From: Hyphomicrobiales bacterium | GTDB taxonomy: Bacteria; Pseudomonadota; Alphaproteobacteria; Rhizobiales; UBA4765 | Length of the DNA: 9,148 bases | NCBI GenBank assembly: GCA_027487195.1 | Contig: JAIYEB010000429.1 | Location: forward strand, 1 to 9,148 | Direction of reading: 5' to 3' | In this document: positions 1-6,574 of the stretch, piece by piece | Numbering within the stretch: position 1 is the first letter of the stretch | Layout of the letters: the number at the start of each line of letters is the position of its first letter | Made by a program: the position numbers and the translations under genes | Notes under the pieces: model-generated | What the model was told of the DNA's origin: nothing | What the model saw: the letters and a program-made list of their open reading frames with translations, nothing else | Database searches by the model: none

Positions 1-68
1 ACAGGCGCGCCAGCGACGATCTCCGCACGCGCAATGCATTGGCCGTGCGGGACGTAGACCGTAATCAC
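1..68 (-). CDS. 5' fragment of an unidentified gene, possibly CorA-type magnesium transporter
   Basis: The fragment starts with GTG at 68-66 on the minus strand, one base after the stop codon of the DUF853 ATPase (72-70), and stays open to the window edge. The 22 complete codons read M(V)ITVYVPHGQCIARAEIVAGAP. No stop interrupts them and about 16 of 22 third positions are G or C, as in the neighbouring genes. An ATG two bases upstream is followed at once by TGA, so GTG is the only plausible start. No clear Shine-Dalgarno sequence precedes it, so translation would depend on coupling to the upstream gene. The opening resembles what I recall of CorA-family magnesium transporters, which often start with a short beta strand of the type MI-x-VYVP-x-G. 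This is an impression from very few residues. The gene itself is moderately likely and the family is a guess. Confidence 0.4.
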   Translation of the reverse strand, partial: MITVYVPHGQCIARAEIVAGAP

Positions 69-69
69 A

Positions 70-1650
70 TCAACGGCCGCGCAGCAGCGAGCCGAGCACG
101 CCGCGCACGATCGCGTTGCCAACCTGGCGACCAACCGAGGACGACACAGAGCGCGCGACCGACTTGGCAATCGCCTCGCCCATGGATTGGGGCTGGCGGA
201 CAACGCCACCGCGCGGGCCACGTCCGCTGGTTGGCGCTGGCGCCGGCGCTCCGCCGCCGAAAATGCCGCCAAGGAGCCCGCCAAGACCCCCGCCCGCTGC
301 CGGCGACTGGGCTGCGACTGCGGCCTGTTCGCTCGCAATCTTCTCGGCAGCCCGCTTTTGCAAGGTCTCGTAGGCGCTCTCGCGATCAATGGTTCCGTCG
401 TACTTCGAACCGACGCCTGATTTGGTCATGATCCGGCGACGCTCATCTGCCGTGACCGGCCCGATGCGCGAGGATGGCGGGCGGATCAGGGTCCGCTCGA
501 CCATCGTCGGCGTGCCCTTGCCTTCAAGGGTGGAGACCAGCGCTTCACCGGTTGAAAGCTCCATGATGACAGCTGCTGTGTCCTTCAGTTTCGGGTTCGG
601 GCGGAAGGTTTCGCCCGCGGCCCGCACAGCCTTTTGCTCACGCGGGGTGAAGGCGCGCAGCGCATGCTGCACGCGATTGCCAAGCTGGGCCGACACCTTG
701 TCCGGAACGTCGATCGGGTTTTGCGTGACGAAGTAAACGCCAACGCCCTTTGAGCGCACGAGCCGCACGACCTGCTCGATCTTCGACAGCAGCGCATCGG
801 GCGCATCATCAAACAGAAGATGCGCTTCATCGAAGAAGAATACGAGATTTGGCTGGTCGAGATCGCCGACTTCCGGCAATTCCTGGAACAGTTCCGACAG
901 GAGCCACAGGAGGAACGTCGCGTAAAGCCGCGGCGAGGTCATCAGCTTGTCGGCGGCAAGGATATTGATCATCCCGCGACCATCGCGCGAGGTCCGCATC
1001 AGGTCTTTCAGATCAAGCGCCGGTTCGCCGAAGAAGTGAGCCCCGCCCTGCTGTTCAAGCACCAGGAGCTGGCGCTGGATCGCGCCGACGGTGGTTGATG
1101 AGACATTGCCGTACGATGCCTTGAGCGCCGCCTGCAGCTCCTTGTCGGAGCCAATCAGTGCAAGGGTTTCGCGCAGATCCTTGAGATCGAGCAGCAACAA
1201 GCCATGCTCGTCGGCATAGCGGAACAGAATGTTGAGAACGCCTTCCTGAACATCGTTCAGCATCATCAGGCGCGACAGAAGCAACGGGCCCATCTCGGCG
1301 ACGGTTGCCCGGATCGGGTGCCCTTGCTCGCCGAAGACATCCCAGAAGGTCACGGGGTAGTCGGTGTTGTGCCAATCATCAAAGCCGATGTCTTTGGCGC
1401 GCTTGACGAGGAAGTCCTTGGCCTCACCATTGGCTGCGATCCCAGAAAGGTCGCCCTTGATGTCGGCAGCAAATACGGGAACGCCAGCGTCGGAAAAACC
1501 TTCAGCCAGAACCTGCAGGGTGACGGTCTTGCCGGTGCCGGTTGCTCCCGTCACCAGACCATGGCGGTTGGCAAGTTTCAGCGTGAGGTACTGATCAGGC
1601 GCGTTGGCACCACCACCAATGTAAACGAACCCGTCCTTGAGCTTCGGCAT
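70..1650 (-). CDS. HerA-like P-loop ATPase, YjgR/DUF853 family
   Basis: This 526-residue protein matches the DUF853 (YjgR) family of HerA/FtsK-type ATPases. The opening 'KDGFVYIGGG' leads into Walker A GATGTGKT at residues 35-42. A conserved 'AADIKGDLSGI' segment follows at 61-71. Walker B LVFFFDEAH at 269-277 carries the catalytic D274/E275 pair, and 'YFVTQNP' at 306-312 fits the sensor strand. Residues about 452-473 are a Gly/Ala/Pro linker (GGGLGGLLGGIFGGG then PAPAP). The C-terminal segment 488-526 (SMGEAIAKSVARSVSS...) is amphipathic and typical of the family, so the protein looks full length. The ATG at 1650-1648 is preceded by a GAAGAGG purine run, rather far away at about 11 bases. 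The physiological role of the family is not established. HerA relatives are DNA-translocating hexamers, but no nurA nuclease lies beside it, so a DNA-processing role is only inferred. It lies 82 bases downstream of the coiled-coil gene on the same strand, possibly co-transcribed. Confidence 0.93.
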   Translation of the reverse strand: MPKLKDGFVYIGGGANAPDQYLTLKLANRHGLVTGATGTGKTVTLQVLAEGFSDAGVPVFAADIKGDLSGIAANGEAKDFLVKRAKDIGFDDWHNTDYPVTFWDVFGEQGHPIRATVAEMGPLLLSRLMMLNDVQEGVLNILFRYADEHGLLLLDLKDLRETLALIGSDKELQAALKASYGNVSSTTVGAIQRQLLVLEQQGGAHFFGEPALDLKDLMRTSRDGRGMINILAADKLMTSPRLYATFLLWLLSELFQELPEVGDLDQPNLVFFFDEAHLLFDDAPDALLSKIEQVVRLVRSKGVGVYFVTQNPIDVPDKVSAQLGNRVQHALRAFTPREQKAVRAAGETFRPNPKLKDTAAVIMELSTGEALVSTLEGKGTPTMVERTLIRPPSSRIGPVTADERRRIMTKSGVGSKYDGTIDRESAYETLQKRAAEKIASEQAAVAAQSPAAGGGLGGLLGGIFGGGAPAPAPTSGRGPRGGVVRQPQSMGEAIAKSVARSVSSSVGRQVGNAIVRGVLGSLLRGR

Positions 1651-1732
1651 GCGCAGCGTTTCCTCTTCAATCCATCAGCTTTTGGCAGGAGACATCTGCG
1701 CCCGCAAGTTGCCCGAGGGGTGAGCGAGGCCG

Positions 1733-3196
1733 TCAGCCGGCTTCGCGTCCCCCCTGAAGCGGCAGCGCAACATCATTTGCGATGTCGCTTGGAAGGCGCG
1801 TATTGCGCTGGGCATCCGTTTCCCCGCCGGTCGTCTTGGTGCGAAGGGCCGCAACGTCGCGCTGCAGTGCGACGCGATCACGACGGGCCGCTTCAAGTGC
1901 GCCTTCCGCAACCGCCCGCTCGCTCTTCTCGCGCTCAAGCTCAGCCGAGAGATGGGCAATCCGGGCTTCGAAAGTGCCACGATCGCGACGAAGCGTTTCC
2001 TCAAGCGCGTTGACCTTGACCTGCAACTCGGCAAGTTCACGATCGCTGCTCAGCACCAGCTCTTCTTTCACTCGCAGTGCCTTGCCGGTGGAGGAGGCGC
2101 GCTCGATGGCCGCATCACGCGCAGCACCGCCGAGGCGCAGTTGTTCCTCGGCCTTGTTGCGCGCTTCTTCTGCACGAATGGCGCGCTGATCGAGGCTCTG
2201 GCTGCGCTGAATGGCGTCGGCCGCGGCGCGTTCGAGCTGGCGGATCATCTCGGCACTGTCGCGCACCTTCTGGCGCTGTTCGGTCAACAGGCGCTCGGCA
2301 AGATTGGCGCGGGCCTGAACCGCATCAAGGCGCACGCGCACTTCGGCGGCCTCAGACGCGCCACGCACATTGACCTCGTCCATCACAATCGAGAGCTTGT
2401 GATACTCATTTTCCTGACGCAGCACTTCGTTGCGCAGCCGGTCGACTTCGGCGCGCAATTCCGAAAGTTCAGTGTCACGTGCGGCAATGCTGCGGGCGGC
2501 AGACTGGTTTTGAACGAGGGCTGTCTGCAGGGACTGATCAAGCGACATGCGCTCGGCTTCAAGCACCGTGGCGCGGATCATCGTCTCGGACAGCGAGGCT
2601 TCTGTTGCGGTCAGGCGCTGATCAACATCGACAAGGCGCCGGCGTAGGGCAGAAATTTCCGCTTCCGCAGCGCGATGCTGCTCGGCCATATCCTCGCCGC
2701 GACGCTCCAGATAGCCGGCATATTGCGTCTTGGTCTGCAACTCGGCTTCGACCTGGACAAACTGGGCATCGAGGTCGGCCAGGTTCTTTGAGGTCTCTGT
2801 CAGTCGAAGGTTGGCAGTGTCACGCTCGGTAACAGTGAGATCGTGCCGGCGACGCAGGGAGCCGAGCTCGTCCTGCGACTGGCGATGGGCGTCACGTTCG
2901 GCGGCGAGCTCGGTTTCCGTCTGGCGCAAAAGCGCATTTGAGCGCTCAAGATCGGCCAACGACTGATCAAGCGCACCGCGCACCTGATCCAGCGCACCGC
3001 GGATCGTATCGACAACCTGAAAATTCTCCGAGATCGCGTCGAGTTCGCGCCGCAGCGCCTCGTTTGAACGTCCAAGCGCTTCCGGCGTTTGCGACGTCAC
3101 GGTGACTGTCATCGGCGCGATCACATCAGCCTGACGTGTGTCTGATGCTTTTGGGGAGCCCTGCTGGCCACCCAGACGGCGGAAGATTGATGACAT
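1733..3196 (-). CDS. Long coiled-coil protein, crescentin-like (intermediate-filament-like) candidate
   Basis: This is a 487-residue, highly charged protein that is almost entirely predicted coiled coil by eye. A short basic N-terminus (MSSIFRRLGG) and a Ser/Thr/Gln-rich stretch to about residue 38 come first. Continuous heptad-like Glu/Arg/Leu/Ala sequence runs from about 38 to 452. A short polar tail rich in Gly, Asn and Asp ends the protein. It has no signal peptide, membrane segment or nucleotide-binding motif. The architecture (basic head, one long rod, short tail) and length resemble crescentin of Caulobacter (about 430-460 aa). The segment 'ALGRSNEALRRELDAI' also resembles the crescentin head-rod junction as I remember it. 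Assignment as a cell-shape cytoskeletal filament protein is therefore plausible but not proven, since low-complexity coiled coils mimic one another. The ATG at 3196-3194 has a strong AAGGAG site (3207-3202) five bases upstream. It is the first gene of the minus-strand group ahead of the DUF853 ATPase. Confidence 0.85.
   Translation of the reverse strand: MSSIFRRLGGQQGSPKASDTRQADVIAPMTVTVTSQTPEALGRSNEALRRELDAISENFQVVDTIRGALDQVRGALDQSLADLERSNALLRQTETELAAERDAHRQSQDELGSLRRRHDLTVTERDTANLRLTETSKNLADLDAQFVQVEAELQTKTQYAGYLERRGEDMAEQHRAAEAEISALRRRLVDVDQRLTATEASLSETMIRATVLEAERMSLDQSLQTALVQNQSAARSIAARDTELSELRAEVDRLRNEVLRQENEYHKLSIVMDEVNVRGASEAAEVRVRLDAVQARANLAERLLTEQRQKVRDSAEMIRQLERAAADAIQRSQSLDQRAIRAEEARNKAEEQLRLGGAARDAAIERASSTGKALRVKEELVLSSDRELAELQVKVNALEETLRRDRGTFEARIAHLSAELEREKSERAVAEGALEAARRDRVALQRDVAALRTKTTGGETDAQRNTRLPSDIANDVALPLQGGREAG
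2963..3001. repeat. 21-base tandem duplication encoding one heptad
   Basis: Two 18-base copies at 2963-2980 and 2984-3001 differ at one base and are spaced exactly 21 bases apart. On the minus strand they encode RGALDQ twice (residues 66-71 and 73-78) near the head end of the coiled-coil rod. The period is exactly one heptad, so the reading frame and coiled-coil register are both kept. The near identity at DNA level suggests a fairly recent duplication. Confidence 0.8.
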
Positions 3197-3201
3197 GGTA
3201 A

Positions 3202-3207
3202 CTCCTT
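3202..3207 (-). promoter_or_regulatory. Ribosome binding site of the coiled-coil gene
   Basis: AAGGAG on the minus strand lies five bases before the ATG at 3196-3194. It is the best Shine-Dalgarno match in the window and fixes this start. It also suggests that the coiled-coil protein is translated efficiently. Confidence 0.75.
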
Positions 3208-3228
3208 GGCACGCGTACGCAGCAATCA

Positions 3229-3279
3229 GGTTAATGAATCCTTGCCATTAATGCCAGAAACATCGCAAACAGGGTTAAC
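3229..3279. promoter_or_regulatory. TTAA-rich cluster in divergent intergenic region, possible CtrA half-sites
   Basis: The 190-base gap between the coiled-coil gene and the small plus-strand gene holds two copies of GGTTAA (3229-3234 and 3273-3278), that is TTAACC on the minus strand. It also holds a perfect palindrome CATTAATG (3246-3253) and an inverted repeat TTAATG...CATTAA (3231-3236 and 3246-3251). TTAA-based motifs are typical of CtrA half-sites in Alphaproteobacteria. However, no pair has the canonical TTAA-N7-TTAA spacing. The cluster stands out in a GC-rich genome and lies 33-85 bases before the coiled-coil start, but a regulator assignment is speculative. I could not identify convincing -35/-10 hexamers in this gap. 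Confidence 0.25.
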
Positions 3280-3387
3280 GCGGCTTCATCAATGACATGC
3301 AAGGTCTGAAGCCCGCTTTGGAACACTTGCATTCAACTGTTTGCAAAGCCATGGTCTGTGCGTTTTCACACCTTGCAAGGACGTACC

Positions 3388-3747
3388 ATGAACGAGATTA
3401 TCACCCGCGTCGCCGCTGCCGCAGGCCTTGACGAGGGCGTTGCGACCAAGGCTGTCGGTTTCATCCTGAACTTCCTGAAGAAGGAAGGCCCAGCAGACAG
3501 CGTCGGGCAGATGATTTCGGCATTTCCAGGCGGCGATCAGCTGGTGGCTGATGCGCAGGCCAACACGGGCATGTTCACCATGCCGGGTGTCATGGGGCTT
3601 GGCACGCAATTGATGGGCGCCGGTCTTTCCATGCCGCAGATGCAGTCGGTCGGCAAAGAAATGTTCGCCATCGCAGCTGAACAAGCTGGCCCGGAAGCCG
3701 TTGGAAAGATCGTTTCCAGCGTTCCCGGACTGTCGCAGTTCGTCTGA
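3388..3747 (+). CDS. Small conserved hypothetical protein (DUF2267/DUF2780-like)
   Basis: This is a 119-residue protein of unknown function. The ATG at 3388 is chosen because AAGGA (3377-3381) lies six bases upstream. An in-frame GTG at 3358 would add ten residues (ending LQGRT) and has no better site. Residues 1-32 are predicted helical (NEIITRVAAAAGLDEGVATKAVGFILNFLKKEG). A segment 'ISAFPGGDQLVADA' follows, then a Met/Gly-rich middle (about 60-85) and a closing helix ending in 'VSSVPGLSQFV'. The pattern of helix, 'A-x-x-PGxxxL' and Gly/Met loop recalls small DUF2267/DUF2780-type proteins, a resemblance judged by eye only. It has no signal peptide, clear membrane helix or Cys/His metal site. 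It stands alone, divergent from the coiled-coil gene and convergent with the luxR gene, whose stop lies 26 bases away. No biochemical role can be assigned. Confidence 0.82.
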   Translation: MNEIITRVAAAAGLDEGVATKAVGFILNFLKKEGPADSVGQMISAFPGGDQLVADAQANTGMFTMPGVMGLGTQLMGAGLSMPQMQSVGKEMFAIAAEQAGPEAVGKIVSSVPGLSQFV

Positions 3748-3773
3748 ATAAAGAGCTGAACGTTTCGGTTCGA

Positions 3774-4478
3774 TCAGACGCTGATCTGGGCGTAGCGGAT
3801 CGCTTCGACCACTGTGCTTGTCTTGTTGCCGGCTCCCAGTTTCACGCCGGCAGCAGTGAGGTGCGCGAATACGGTTCGAGCCGATATATCAAGCTCTTCC
3901 GCGATCTCGGCCGAGGTCTTCCCCAAGGCCGTCTCGGCAACGATCTGGCGCTCGCGCGAGGTCAGTTGTCCGGGGCGTGCCAGGAATTCGGGCGATATTT
4001 CCCAGAGCCGATCAACCAATCGCGACAAGACCGCCCGCAGAACCGCCAAGGTGTCATCGTCTGGCGTATCAAACGACGCGACAACGGCGAGCTGATAAGC
4101 GCCCGGGCGCTGGAACGAGAAGGAAATCTGGCCGACAAGGCCGGCTTCCGCGCTCTGCACCAGGTGCTCGCGCGCTTCCGGCGACAGGTTCTCCGACGCG
4201 AGGATATGTGACGCGCGCACACAGACCTGATCGCCCTGGGAAGGAACGAGCATGGGATCGGACCGCCACATCGCACCCTTGAGGTAGCGCGCAGCCCAAG
4301 CATCAGGCCAATCCATCTTGAGGAGCAAGGGCCTGATGTCCGAGTTTGGCAATGGTATGCCGGTAATCAAAAGCTGGGTTCCGCCAGCAGCCGCAATCGT
4401 ATCGACGAATGTTTCTAGGATTGTTGTTCTGTCGCGAAGGTCTGAAGGCGGCAGGAATCGTAGGAGATCAATAATCAT
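3774..4478 (-). CDS. LuxR-family transcriptional regulator with autoinducer-binding domain
   Basis: This 234-residue regulator (start at 4478-4476) has a TraR/LuxR-type ligand domain at about 20-160 and a LuxR helix-turn-helix at about 170-230. By alignment from memory with TraR, the ligand-pocket residues W61, Y65, D74 and P75 are kept (TraR W57, Y61, D70, P71). The positions of TraR W85 and G113 appear to be R/A near 88-89 and Q117. In the DNA-binding domain LTSRERQIV...G..SAEIAEELDIS.RTV is canonical, with E176 and G186 at the family's invariant positions. The open frame extends upstream to an ATG at 4613 (279 aa), but that extension (MGVAVSVILTIV...) does not look like the family. Starting at MIIDLL gives the usual length. 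No luxI synthase gene is visible, so it may be a LuxR solo. It is divergent from mutAB and could regulate that operon or itself. The ligand is unknown. Confidence 0.88.
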   Translation of the reverse strand: MIIDLLRFLPPSDLRDRTTILETFVDTIAAAGGTQLLITGIPLPNSDIRPLLLKMDWPDAWAARYLKGAMWRSDPMLVPSQGDQVCVRASHILASENLSPEAREHLVQSAEAGLVGQISFSFQRPGAYQLAVVASFDTPDDDTLAVLRAVLSRLVDRLWEISPEFLARPGQLTSRERQIVAETALGKTSAEIAEELDISARTVFAHLTAAGVKLGAGNKTSTVVEAIRYAQISV

Positions 4479-4527
4479 CACTTCATTTCTGTAAATCAGT
4501 CGGGCGCCCCCGAACCAGTATAGCTCA

Positions 4528-4541
4528 CGATGGTGCCATCG
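4528..4541. promoter_or_regulatory. 14-bp inverted repeat upstream of luxR gene, possible operator
   Basis: CGATGGTGCCATCG is a perfect 6-bp inverted repeat around a 2-base centre. It lies 50 bases upstream of the chosen luxR start, in the gap shared with mutA. Its dyad form fits a dimeric regulator, but it is shorter than a usual 18-20 bp lux box and short palindromes occur by chance. Confidence 0.25.
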
Positions 4542-4572
4542 CTTGCGACACATGGGTTGGATCGTTTGTCTT

Positions 4573-4592
4573 ATTGGCACAATTGTCAAAAT
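4573..4592. promoter_or_regulatory. 20-bp imperfect dyad (lux-box-sized) overlapping a -35-like hexamer
   Basis: ATTGGCACAATTGTCAAAAT has a perfect 8-bp core palindrome ACAATTGT (4579-4586). Matched outer arms ATT and AAT are separated from the core by three unpaired bases on each side, so 14 of 20 positions are symmetric. On the minus strand, TTGACA (4589-4584) matches the consensus -35 hexamer exactly. The matching -10 at 17-base spacing is poor (AACGAT, 4566-4561). The length is that of a lux box, and the position between luxR and mutA would suit autoregulation or control of the mutase operon. This is inference. Confidence 0.3.
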
Positions 4593-4738
4593 CACAGACA
4601 CGGCAACACCCATATCGCAACGTCACAGCGCATTAGGAGCCTGCGTGGTACCGTCATTGAAAGGTCGAGTTGATTGGACGATGAACTCAGGAGTAAACGC
4701 AATCCGCGGGCATGCTAAGGTGCTTACAAGTGCCGAAT

Positions 4739-4744
4739 AGGGGG
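4739..4744 (+). promoter_or_regulatory. Ribosome binding site deciding the mutA start
   Basis: AGGGGG lies six bases before the GTG at 4751. The upstream in-frame ATG at 4712 has no purine-rich site at a usable distance, because CAGGAG at 4688-4693 is 18 bases away. GTG at 4751 is therefore preferred. Confidence 0.5.
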
Positions 4745-4750
4745 CTTTTT

Positions 4751-6574
4751 GTGACCAAAAGCACGTGGATGCCGGCAGATGTATCGGCTTGGCGGGTTGC
4801 TGCCGAGGTTGCGCTTAAGGGAGGTTCGATCGAAGATCGCCTTACCTCCACAAGCCTCGACGGGCTGAAGACGCCGTCGCTGGGCCTGCGACAATTGAGC
4901 GCGCACGCCATTTCAGCTGCTGGACCCGTCGGTGGCGTCCCCTTTACCCGTGGCACGTACCGGCAGGCAGAAGATGCATGGGTAATTGCCCAGCGCGCAG
5001 ACATGCCGGGCGTATTAGACGCCAACCGGCAAGTGCTCGAAGATCTCAACGAGGGCGCGAGCGGTCTCGTCGTGGATCTCGCCGCGATCGGGGCTCCGCC
5101 TCAGGCCCTCAAGGGCCTGTTTGAAGGGGTTCATATTGATCTGATCCCCATCACGTTTGAGCCCAATGGGCCAACGACGCTTGAATCTGCGCTGGCGTTC
5201 CTCGACCTTGCCAAGACACGACGGATCGAAGCGGACCAGCTGCGCTTCCATCCCGGCTTTTGTGCCGCCCTGATGGACCGGGATATGTTCACGGGCGCTG
5301 TGAAAGCGGTTGCCAGCCGCGGCCTTCAGGGCCCGATCGTCATGGCTGACGGAAGGCCCTGGCATGAAGCAGGCGCGACGGAGGCCGAGGAGCTTGGTAT
5401 TGCACTCTCCTCCGCGATTTTGGCGCTAAGGCATCTGACGGACGCAGGGGTTCGTGGCAGCGAGGCGTCGTTGCAGATTGCCTTCAAGCTCAGTGTCGAT
5501 GCAGACCAGTTTCGCTCCATTGCCAAGATCAGGGCGTGCCGGTTGCTATGGGCGTCAGCGCTCAGCGCTGCAGGACTTGAGCCTGTCATGGCCGATGTGC
5601 GCGTGGAGCTCGGCCAACGCGGCCTGACCAAACGCGATCCGTGGGTCAACATCCTGCGCGCAACCATTGCGGGCTTTGCCGGGGCCGTTGGCGGCGCCAG
5701 CGAGATTGTGCTGCACCCCTACACCTCGCAACTCGGCGTTCCGGATGGTGAAGCGCGCCGTCTTGCCCGCAATACGCAGTTGATCCTGCGCGATGAGTGC
5801 GGACTTTCGCTGGTAGCCGACCCAGGCGGCGGCTCGGCAACGCTTGAAGCACTGACGCTGCAGCTTGCCGAAGCCGCATGGCGCATCATGCAGAACCTGG
5901 AGGCCGCAGGCGGCATTGATCAGGCGCTTTCCGCTGGGATTCCGCAGGCGCTGGCCGCGCGTTCAGCCGCAATTCGGGCCGAGCGCGTTGCGACGCGGCG
6001 CATTGCAATCACAGGGCTTTCTGAATTTCCAAACGTCGATGAGGTCCTTCCCGATACGCTCGGACCCATTCAGGCACCCGCAGGACCTGGCCTTGCGCCA
6101 CGCCGGCCGCAAGGCGAAGCCTTTGAAGCGTTGCGCGCGAGGGCTGATGCCGAGACCGTGGCTCGGGCTGGTGAAAGACCAAAGCTGTTCCTCGCAGCCC
6201 TTGGACAGCCGAGCGATACAATCGCACGGGCCACCTTCAGCCGCGCCTTCGTTGAAGCCGGAGGATTTGCGAGCCTTGTCAGCCCACCGCTTGCCGACAA
6301 TGACGCGCTTTTGGCAGCATTCAGGAGCTCAGGCGCAAAGGCCGTGATCCTGTGCTCATCCGATGAGGTCTATGCCGAGCGCGCAGCGACCTCGGCGACC
6401 GCGCTGAAACAGGCCGGCGCAGAACTCGTCTGGATGGCTGGAAAACCAGCGGAAACGGAGGCCTTGCGACAGGCCGGCATTGACGGCTTCATCCATGTCG
6501 GTGTCGATGTCGTTGCAGTCCTAGGCCAACTGCAGTCCAAGCTGTTCAAGGCCAGAAGCGAGGTAAGGGCATGA
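4751..6574 (+). CDS. mutA: Methylmalonyl-CoA mutase small (beta) subunit
   Basis: This is the non-catalytic partner of adenosylcobalamin-dependent methylmalonyl-CoA mutase, which interconverts (R)-methylmalonyl-CoA and succinyl-CoA in the cytoplasm. From GTG 4751 it has 607 residues. A mutase barrel domain fills most of it, with family segments such as 'LARNTQLILRDECGLSLVADPGGGS' split around the usual Arg-Asn-Thr-Gln motif, paralogous to MutB 'IARNTQLVLQQESG'. The C-terminal 132 residues (about 476-607) fold like the B12 domain. Where MutB has GQDGHDRG, MutA has GQPSDTIA, so the cobalamin-ligating His is absent, as is normal for this subunit. An alternative ATG at 4712 would add 13 residues (MLRCLQVPNRGLF) that look non-native. 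It shares 4 bases (ATGA) with mutB, indicating translational coupling and equimolar synthesis. The meaB chaperone and epimerase genes are not in the window. Confidence 0.95.
   Translation: MTKSTWMPADVSAWRVAAEVALKGGSIEDRLTSTSLDGLKTPSLGLRQLSAHAISAAGPVGGVPFTRGTYRQAEDAWVIAQRADMPGVLDANRQVLEDLNEGASGLVVDLAAIGAPPQALKGLFEGVHIDLIPITFEPNGPTTLESALAFLDLAKTRRIEADQLRFHPGFCAALMDRDMFTGAVKAVASRGLQGPIVMADGRPWHEAGATEAEELGIALSSAILALRHLTDAGVRGSEASLQIAFKLSVDADQFRSIAKIRACRLLWASALSAAGLEPVMADVRVELGQRGLTKRDPWVNILRATIAGFAGAVGGASEIVLHPYTSQLGVPDGEARRLARNTQLILRDECGLSLVADPGGGSATLEALTLQLAEAAWRIMQNLEAAGGIDQALSAGIPQALAARSAAIRAERVATRRIAITGLSEFPNVDEVLPDTLGPIQAPAGPGLAPRRPQGEAFEALRARADAETVARAGERPKLFLAALGQPSDTIARATFSRAFVEAGGFASLVSPPLADNDALLAAFRSSGAKAVILCSSDEVYAERAATSATALKQAGAELVWMAGKPAETEALRQAGIDGFIHVGVDVVAVLGQLQSKLFKARSEVRA

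Noticed and set aside
1204..2013. 269-aa plus-strand open frame
   Set aside because: It runs antisense across the end of the DUF853 gene, the gap and the coiled-coil gene. Its sequence is low-complexity Arg/Gly with no family features, and it is a by-product of high GC.
1952..2647. 231-aa plus-strand open frame opposite the coiled-coil gene
   Set aside because: The strong ribosome binding site and clear heptad structure favour the minus strand. This frame is the complement of the repetitive heptad codons.
3371..3380. CCTTGCAAGG palindrome overlapping the ribosome binding site of the small gene
   Set aside because: It has no loop, so it cannot form a hairpin as such, and a 10-bp palindrome alone is weak evidence for an operator.
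3772..3786. GATCA/TGATC inverted repeat between the convergent small gene and luxR, possible bidirectional terminator
   Set aside because: The stem is only five pairs, is not GC-rich, has no T-tract on either side and overlaps the luxR stop codon.
4479..4613. N-terminal extension of the LuxR frame to ATG 4613
   Set aside because: The added 45 residues have no resemblance to the family, and the extension would cover the candidate operators. The start at 4478 gives normal length.
4681..4740. 19-codon frame ending just before the mutA ribosome binding site (possible leader peptide)
   Set aside because: No good ribosome binding site, no run of regulatory codons and no attenuator hairpin. It is the end of a longer meaningless frame from 4543.
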